From positions 62,001-126,000 of the forward strand of contig NZ_FTMK01000005.1 of NCBI RefSeq assembly GCF_900156255.1: a stretch of DNA of 64,000 bases. The letters are read 5' to 3'. Numbering within the stretch: position 1 is the stretch's first letter; each line of letters opens with the position of its first letter. Below are positions 59,412 to 64,000 of the stretch, piece after piece. The translations under genes were made by a program, and so were the position numbers. Under the pieces are notes generated by a model. The model made no database searches and was not told where the DNA came from. It saw only the letters and a program-made list of their open reading frames with translations. The DNA is from Paracoccus thiocyanatus (lineage in GTDB: Bacteria > Pseudomonadota > Alphaproteobacteria > Rhodobacterales > Rhodobacteraceae).

Positions 59412-61691
59412 ATGGCCAAAGCCCAGCGATCCGCACCCAGATCCGCACGGCGCGGCCCCGTCCTTGCCGTCAGCCTGGTCGCCCTTGTCGCGGCGGCGGG
59501 CATGTCCTTTCTGGGCGCGCGCGCCGGTGCGGACCTGGTCGAGACCCGCACCGTCCGAAACATGCACAGCGCCCTGGCCGATTTCGAATGGGTCGAAATC
59601 GCCACCGACGGCTTGCAGGTCCGTCTGGAAGGCGTCGCCCCGGACGAGGTGCAGCGGTTTCGCGCCCGCGCCCAGGCCGAAGCGCTGGTCGGCCCCGAGC
59701 GGGTCGTCGACAGGATGCAGGTCGTTGCCCGCGCCGAACTGGCCACCCCGGCCTTCGAGGTCGAGCTTTTGCGCAACGAGCAGGGCGTCTCGATCATCGG
59801 GCTGGTGCCCGCCAGCCTGGACCGCGCCCGGCTGGTCGAGCGGTTGAAGCGCCAGACCGGCGCCGTCCAGGTTTCGGACCTGATGGAGGCCGCCGATTAT
59901 CCGGTTCCCGCCGGCTGGCAGGACGCCTTTGCCTTTGGCCTGAAGGCCGCGCAGATGGCCGGCCAGGCCAAGGTCTCGATCGCGGCGGGCAAGGTCTCGG
60001 TCCGCGCGGTCACCGCAAGCCCGCGCGAAAAGGCCGTGCTGGAGGCGGCGCTGAACCGCGCCAAGCCGGCGGATGTCACGCTGGCGGCCACGATCACCGC
60101 GCCGCGCCCGGTGATCGCGCCCTTTACCCTGCGCTTCGTCAAGGATGATGCCGGCGCCCGCTTCGACGCCTGCGCCGCCGATGACGAAGCGGCGCGCGAG
60201 CGCATCCTTGGGGCCGGGCGTGATGCCGGCGCCTCGGGCGACTTGCAATGCACGCTGGGCCTGGGCGCGCCATCGTCCCGCTGGGCCGATGCGGCCGTGC
60301 CGGCCATCCGCGCCGTGGCGGCGCTGGGGGCGGGTTCGGTCACGATTTCGGACGCGGACGTGGCGCTTATTGTGCCGCCGCAGGTCGAGGCGGCGGCCTT
60401 CAACGAGGCAGCCGGCCGGCTGGAGGCGGCGCTGCCCCCGCCCTTTACCCTTGGCGCGCGGCACGAAACCTCGGGCCAGGCGGCCGCGGCCGGGCCGGCC
60501 GAGTTTTCCGCCGTGCTGGCCCCCGACGGGCTAAGCCTGCGCGGCCGCATCGCCGATGAACGCATGCGCGATGCTGTCGAAAGCCTGGCGCGGGCGCGCT
60601 TTGGCCAGGTGGACAGCGCGCTGCGCAGCGATGCCTCGGTTCCCGATGGCTGGACGCTGCGCGCCATCGCCGCGCTTGAGGCGCTGGACGGGCTGGAACG
60701 TGGCGAAGCCCAAGTGACAGGCGATCTGGTGCGCATCAAGGGGGTTTCCGGCAGCCAGACCGCCTCGGACGTGGCGGCGGCGCGGCTGGCGCAGCGGCTG
60801 GGCGCGGGCGCGCGCTATGAGCTGGCGATCCGCTATGACCGGCGCAAGGACCCGCTGCTGGGCCTGCCATCGGGCCGGGAATGCGTGGACCGGCTTAACG
60901 CCGCAATGCAGCAATCCGAGATCGGCTTCGAGCCGAACAAATCGGTCATCGCCGGCGATCCTGCCCCGACCCTGGCGCGGCTGGCCGAGACGATGGCGCT
61001 ATGTTCGGATTTCCGCATCGAGATCGGCGGCCATACCGATTCGCAAGGCTCCGAAGGCTTCAACGCCGAACTGTCCCGCGCCCGCGCCCAGGCGGTGCTG
61101 GGCGCCATGGCCGAGGCGGGGATCGTCATCGCCAACCTGACCGCGAAAGGCTATGGCGAAAGCCGGCCCATCGCCGACAATGACACCGATGCCGGGCGCG
61201 AGGCAAACCGCCGCATCGAGTTCCTGCTGCTGGCCGAAGAGCCGGTCGTCACCGTGGCGCCGGCCCCGGCCGAACTGGTCAAGGGCGTGACCGACAGCCC
61301 CGAGGCGGTGGCCGCGCGCGCCGCCGCGGCCGCGCTGCATGCCGCCACCGCGGCCATAGGTCCGGCCCTGGGTGTGCCCACCGACCCGCAGATGGCGCTG
61401 TTCGCCGCGACCCAGCCGGTGCGGTTGCTGGCGTCGGGGGCCGATCCCTTGCGCGTGGCCAGCCAGCCGGCGCAGCAGGCCGGCCTGCCGGAACTGCCGG
61501 CGGTGCGGGCCGCGACCCTGCCGGCGGCAAGCTTGCTGCCCCAGGCGGCAGGCGGTCCCGTCGACCCCGCGCTGGCCGCCACCCGGCCGGCACAGCAGGC
61601 GCTGGTCGGCGCCGCGATAGCGGCCGGAACCATGCCCTTGCGCGATGCCCTGCATGTGAACCGGCCCCTGCCGCGGCCCCAGACGCCGTGA
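59412..61691 (+). CDS. Large OmpA-family envelope protein with BON-like repeats
   Basis: 759 aa. One N-terminal membrane segment (about residues 17-40) suggests a signal anchor or signal peptide. The central 450 residues contain repeated BON-like alpha/beta segments (for example LQVRLEGVAPDEVQRFRARA and LSLRGRIADERMRDAVESLA). A C-terminal OmpA domain (about 500-600) has the peptidoglycan-binding GGHTDSQGSEGFNAELSRAR. An alanine/proline-rich tail of about 140 residues follows. An alternative ATG lies at 59376. It probably tethers the envelope to the wall; partner unknown. Confidence 0.83.
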   Translation: MAKAQRSAPRSARRGPVLAVSLVALVAAAGMSFLGARAGADLVETRTVRNMHSALADFEWVEIATDGLQVRLEGVAPDEVQRFRARAQAEALVGPERVVDRMQVVARAELATPAFEVELLRNEQGVSIIGLVPASLDRARLVERLKRQTGAVQVSDLMEAADYPVPAGWQDAFAFGLKAAQMAGQAKVSIAAGKVSVRAVTASPREKAVLEAALNRAKPADVTLAATITAPRPVIAPFTLRFVKDDAGARFDACAADDEAARERILGAGRDAGASGDLQCTLGLGAPSSRWADAAVPAIRAVAALGAGSVTISDADVALIVPPQVEAAAFNEAAGRLEAALPPPFTLGARHETSGQAAAAGPAEFSAVLAPDGLSLRGRIADERMRDAVESLARARFGQVDSALRSDASVPDGWTLRAIAALEALDGLERGEAQVTGDLVRIKGVSGSQTASDVAAARLAQRLGAGARYELAIRYDRRKDPLLGLPSGRECVDRLNAAMQQSEIGFEPNKSVIAGDPAPTLARLAETMALCSDFRIEIGGHTDSQGSEGFNAELSRARAQAVLGAMAEAGIVIANLTAKGYGESRPIADNDTDAGREANRRIEFLLLAEEPVVTVAPAPAELVKGVTDSPEAVAARAAAAALHAATAAIGPALGVPTDPQMALFAATQPVRLLASGADPLRVASQPAQQAGLPELPAVRAATLPAASLLPQAAGGPVDPALAATRPAQQALVGAAIAAGTMPLRDALHVNRPLPRPQTP

Positions 61692-61721
61692 CCCGCAACC
61701 CCTTGCCGTGAAGTCATCCGC

Positions 61722-62048
61722 ATGAACCGCACCGAATTCATCATCGCCATCGCGATCGTCCTGTTCGCCGCCTTCATGCTGGGCTGGTTCGCAAGCTGGC
61801 TGGTCCACCGCCTGTCCCGCGTCACCCGCGCCGAGATGGGCGAGCTGGAAAGCATGGCGCAGCAATTGCACGAGGCCGAGGAGGAGCGCGGCCGCGCCGT
61901 CGCCGAACTGGAAACGCGCGAGGCCGACCTGGTCGCGCGCCTGTCCACCGCCGAGGCGGAACTGCGCGCCACCCAGGGGCAATTGCGCGAAAGCCTGACC
62001 GAGATCGAGGAATTGCGGGACTATATCGACCGCAAGCTGGGCCGCTAG
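61722..62048 (+). CDS. Membrane-anchored coiled-coil protein
   Basis: 108 aa. One transmembrane helix (about 6-29) is followed by a long charged heptad-rich helix (residues 40-105, with LHEAEEERGRAVAELETRE). No enzymatic motif. It follows the OmpA-family gene by 30 bp and is likely cotranscribed. Its stop overlaps the convergent TerB-like gene. Family not recognised. Confidence 0.75.
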   Translation: MNRTEFIIAIAIVLFAAFMLGWFASWLVHRLSRVTRAEMGELESMAQQLHEAEEERGRAVAELETREADLVARLSTAEAELRATQGQLRESLTEIEELRDYIDRKLGR

Positions 62049-62902
62049 GTCTTGCCTAGGCCGAACTTGCTGCCGATCCAGCCCGCCGCCGATGATGCCG
62101 CCGCGACTGTCCCCGAGGCCGCGCGACCGACCGAGGCGCGGATCGAATTCTGTTCGTCCAGCGCCCGCAGGATGCGCTCGATGGCCATGTCCTCGCGCTC
62201 GTCCAGCTTGCCATCGGCCTGGGCGATCTCATGCAGCAGCACCTTGATCTCCTGCTGGATGGCGGTGAACTTGCAGTCGGGGTTGGCATGGACGAATTCG
62301 GCCAATGCCTGGGTCATCTCGGCCAGCCGGGATTTCTCGGCGTTCTCCTGCAAAAGCATCAGGGCATGGCCGACGTAATCCGCGTCATAGCCCCAGTCGT
62401 GGATGAAGTAATCTCGGATGACGGCGACCTCGCGCGGGTCGACTTGCCCGTCCATCGCCGCGACCTTCAAGGACAGCGATCCCATCAGGTCCAGCATCGA
62501 GGCGCCCAGCAGGTCGATGGGGGTGTTCAGGAACCGGGGCACCACCTCGACGCGGGAATCCTCGTAGCCCTTGAAGAGCCGCGTCACCCCGTAATAGGCG
62601 CCACCGCTGACAAGCGCCGCGGCGATGACCCAGCCCACCAGAGTCGCCGCACCCCCGATACTCAGGACGCCCATCAGTCCCGACTTGGCAAAGAAGGTCG
62701 ACGCGACGGCCCCCGATTGCGCGATACCGGCCCCGGTAGCCGCGGCGCCACCCAGGTCCGACAGGCTGCCGATGGTCTTGCCGAGTTTCACCGAAGCAAA
62801 GGCGTCCTCGCGAATGCCCAGCCGGGCCTTGAACTTCAGGTCGTTGGCGATGACGCGTTTCACGTCGGCGAATTCGCCGATCTGGTCCTGTTCCGTTGTC
62901 AT
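62045..62902 (-). CDS. TerB-like domain membrane protein
   Basis: 285 aa. The N-terminal half holds two hydrophobic segments (about 58-75 and 80-107). The C-terminal half resembles a TerB/DjlA-type helical domain (LLGASMLDLMGSLSLKVAAMDGQVDPREVAVIRDYF and LLHEIAQADGKLDEREDMAIERIL), in which acidic DG.(V/L)D.RE motifs bind metal. TerB domains occur in tellurite/stress systems. It overlaps the upstream partner gene by four bases. Confidence 0.72.
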   Translation of the reverse strand: MTTEQDQIGEFADVKRVIANDLKFKARLGIREDAFASVKLGKTIGSLSDLGGAAATGAGIAQSGAVASTFFAKSGLMGVLSIGGAATLVGWVIAAALVSGGAYYGVTRLFKGYEDSRVEVVPRFLNTPIDLLGASMLDLMGSLSLKVAAMDGQVDPREVAVIRDYFIHDWGYDADYVGHALMLLQENAEKSRLAEMTQALAEFVHANPDCKFTAIQQEIKVLLHEIAQADGKLDEREDMAIERILRALDEQNSIRASVGRAASGTVAAASSAAGWIGSKFGLGKT

Positions 62903-63198
62903 GCCACGACCCCGCTTTTGAAGGCCGCGAATTGCTGGGCCATGCGGTCCATCGCATCTTTCATCGCGTGCTCGCGGATGTCCTCTATCGCGCCGGCAGT
63001 AAGGCCGATCAGCAGCAGAAGCTTGTTCAGTATCAGCGTAAGAACCGTTCCGACCCCAAGGGGGATCGCACCTATCACCGCTGTCAACGCCAGCGCGACG
63101 GCCACGCCCAGGGCGGTATTGGGAATCGTCTGCGCCAGCCACATGGCGATGCTGACCATGCGTCGGCCGATGGCGACCACGACCTCTCCGACCTTCAC
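62899..63198 (-). CDS. Small membrane protein, partner of the TerB-like gene; 5' end uncertain
   Basis: 99 aa from a GTG at 63198. Two hydrophobic segments (about 27-48 and 50-68) are followed by a charged tail. The frame stays open and coding-like upstream of the GTG to about 63264 (VREFRSALSADLKALLYDLA), but has no start codon there. A well-placed ATG at 63269 with AGAGG upstream is in another frame. Either the GTG is the true start or one base has been lost near 63264 (frameshift). It overlaps the TerB-like gene by four bases. Confidence 0.6.
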   Translation of the reverse strand: MKVGEVVVAIGRRMVSIAMWLAQTIPNTALGVAVALALTAVIGAIPLGVGTVLTLILNKLLLLIGLTAGAIEDIREHAMKDAMDRMAQQFAAFKSGVVA

Positions 63199-63375
63199 CG
63201 TGAATTGCGCCAGGTCGTAAAGCAGCGCCTTGAGGTCGGCAGACAGGGCGGAACGAAACTCTCTGACATTGTAACCTCTTGAACAGCCGTGCCTACCCCA
63301 GTTCTAGGCAGCAGGCTCGCGTCTGGCAACTGGATTGTCGTTGCGCCTGGCCTGTCCTGATCGGCAGGTTGGAAT

Positions 63376-63401
63376 GAAAAAGGGCGCCGTTTTCGGCGCC
63401 C
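63376..63401 (-). terminator. Terminator of the aminotransferase gene
   Basis: Stem GGGCGCCG/CGGCGCCC with a TTTT loop (63382-63401), followed on the minus strand by TTTTTCATTC. It lies just after the aminotransferase stop. Confidence 0.8.
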
Positions 63402-63422
63402 CCCTGCGGTGGTTGCGGTGGC

Positions 63423-64000
63423 TTACACCCCCACCTCGATGATGGCGCGGGCCAGGACCGGGATGGTGTCCTGGTTCAGCCCGGCGATGTTGATGCGCGA
63501 ATCGCCCACCATGTAGATGCCGAAATCCTGCTTGATGCGCTGGACCTGTTCCGGCGTGGCGCCAAGGCGCGAGAACATGCCGCGATGCCGGGCGACGAAG
63601 TCGAAGCGGTCCGAACCCGAAAGGTCGCGCAATTCGGCCGCCAGTTGTTCGCGCAGGCGCAGCATGCCGCTGCGCACGGCTTCCAGTTCCGCCATCCAGT
63701 CGGCGCGCAGATCCGGGGTGCTTAGCACGGTCGAGACGATCTTGGCGCCGTGGAAGGGCGGGAAGGAATAGGTCTGCCGGTTCAGGAAGGCCATGGCGCC
63801 CTGGGCCAAGTCGCGCGTCGCCGCATCGGCGCAAAGCGCCAAAAGGCAGCCGGTGCGTTCGCGGTAGATGCCGAAATTCTTGCTGCACGAGGCGGCGACC
63901 AGCACCTCGGGCAGGCGCGAGGCGATCAGCCGGGTGCCGGCCGCGTCCTCTTCCAGCCCATCGCCGAAGCCCTGATAGGCCAGGTCGATCAGCGGCAGCG
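63423..64000 (-). CDS. Aromatic/aspartate aminotransferase, partial (N-terminus outside window)
   Basis: The C-terminal 192 residues are present; the gene continues past the right edge. The visible LAYQGFGDGLEEDAAGTR and the PLP-lysine region VAASCSKNFGIYRERTG identify a class I aminotransferase of the AspC/TyrB type. The substrate-binding arginine lies in VGDSRINIAGL near the end. It transfers the amino group between aspartate or aromatic amino acids and 2-oxoglutarate. Confidence 0.9.
   Translation of the reverse strand, partial: LPLIDLAYQGFGDGLEEDAAGTRLIASRLPEVLVAASCSKNFGIYRERTGCLLALCADAATRDLAQGAMAFLNRQTYSFPPFHGAKIVSTVLSTPDLRADWMAELEAVRSGMLRLREQLAAELRDLSGSDRFDFVARHRGMFSRLGATPEQVQRIKQDFGIYMVGDSRINIAGLNQDTIPVLARAIIEVGV

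Overview
The window is GC-rich chromosomal DNA from an alphaproteobacterium of the order Rhodobacterales, most likely Paracoccus or a close relative (inference). The grounds are gene order and gene content. The TCA-cycle/ethylmalonyl-CoA block runs sucC, mdh, malyl-CoA thioesterase, mesaconyl-CoA hydratase, sdhCDAB. A CckA hybrid kinase sits beside recA and alaS. A gatCA pair and several DUF1127 genes are present, one of them followed by an array of 'cuckoo' (CcsR-type) small RNA hairpins, a group-specific feature. No rRNA, tRNA, IS element, prophage or CRISPR array was seen.

Layout. 1-11.1 kb is a central-carbon block: sucC and mdh on the minus strand; a TauE/SafE permease, an Mcl2-like malyl-CoA thioesterase, NnrU, a DUF1737 protein and mesaconyl-CoA hydratase on the plus strand; then sdhC-sdhD-sdhA-two small lipoproteins-sdhB-small ORF, closed by a terminator. 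Two identical paired palindromes (GTGATCAC, centres 21 bp apart) lie upstream of both sucC and sdhC and probably mark a shared regulator. 11.3-16 kb holds a metallo-hydrolase, gatC-gatA, an excalibur lipoprotein, an amidase and rlmJ. 15.98-16.5 kb is an array of twelve hairpins on the minus strand, each showing the same CCUCCUCCC loop, directly downstream of a DUF1127 gene (ccaF1-like). They read as six two-hairpin sRNAs.

17-28 kb carries the Mrp ATPase, then a long structured leader (UpsM-like) and the first part of the dcw cell-wall/division cluster: mraZ-rsmH-ftsL-ftsI-murE-murF-mraY-murD. The cluster stops at murD beside an intergenic inverted repeat. 28-36 kb has a FadL-like porin, a TDT-family permease, guaB, a lytic transglycosylase, an RsmB-like methyltransferase and cckA, which has a perfect CtrA-type site in front of it. 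36-41 kb has a sulfotransferase, recA with an SOS box, alaS and a DUF1330 gene. 41-52 kb has a second DUF1127 gene, purA, DUF2842, thiN, an M20 amidohydrolase, the minus-strand run queA-MFS-DUF924-lpdA, bfd-bfr, and gph divergent from glmU. 52-64 kb has glmS, a P1-type peptidase, msrA-prmA, a third DUF1127 gene, rsmE, ubiA, a large OmpA-family protein, a coiled-coil membrane protein, a TerB-like pair and the 3' part of an aminotransferase.

Most genes are housekeeping and tightly packed, with many TGATG or ATGA junctions. The unusual content is intergenic: the sRNA array, the shared TCA-cycle operators, CtrA and LexA sites, and a family of REP-like repeats built around AAATACTC/AAATATCCC, two copies of which form long hairpins at convergent gene ends.
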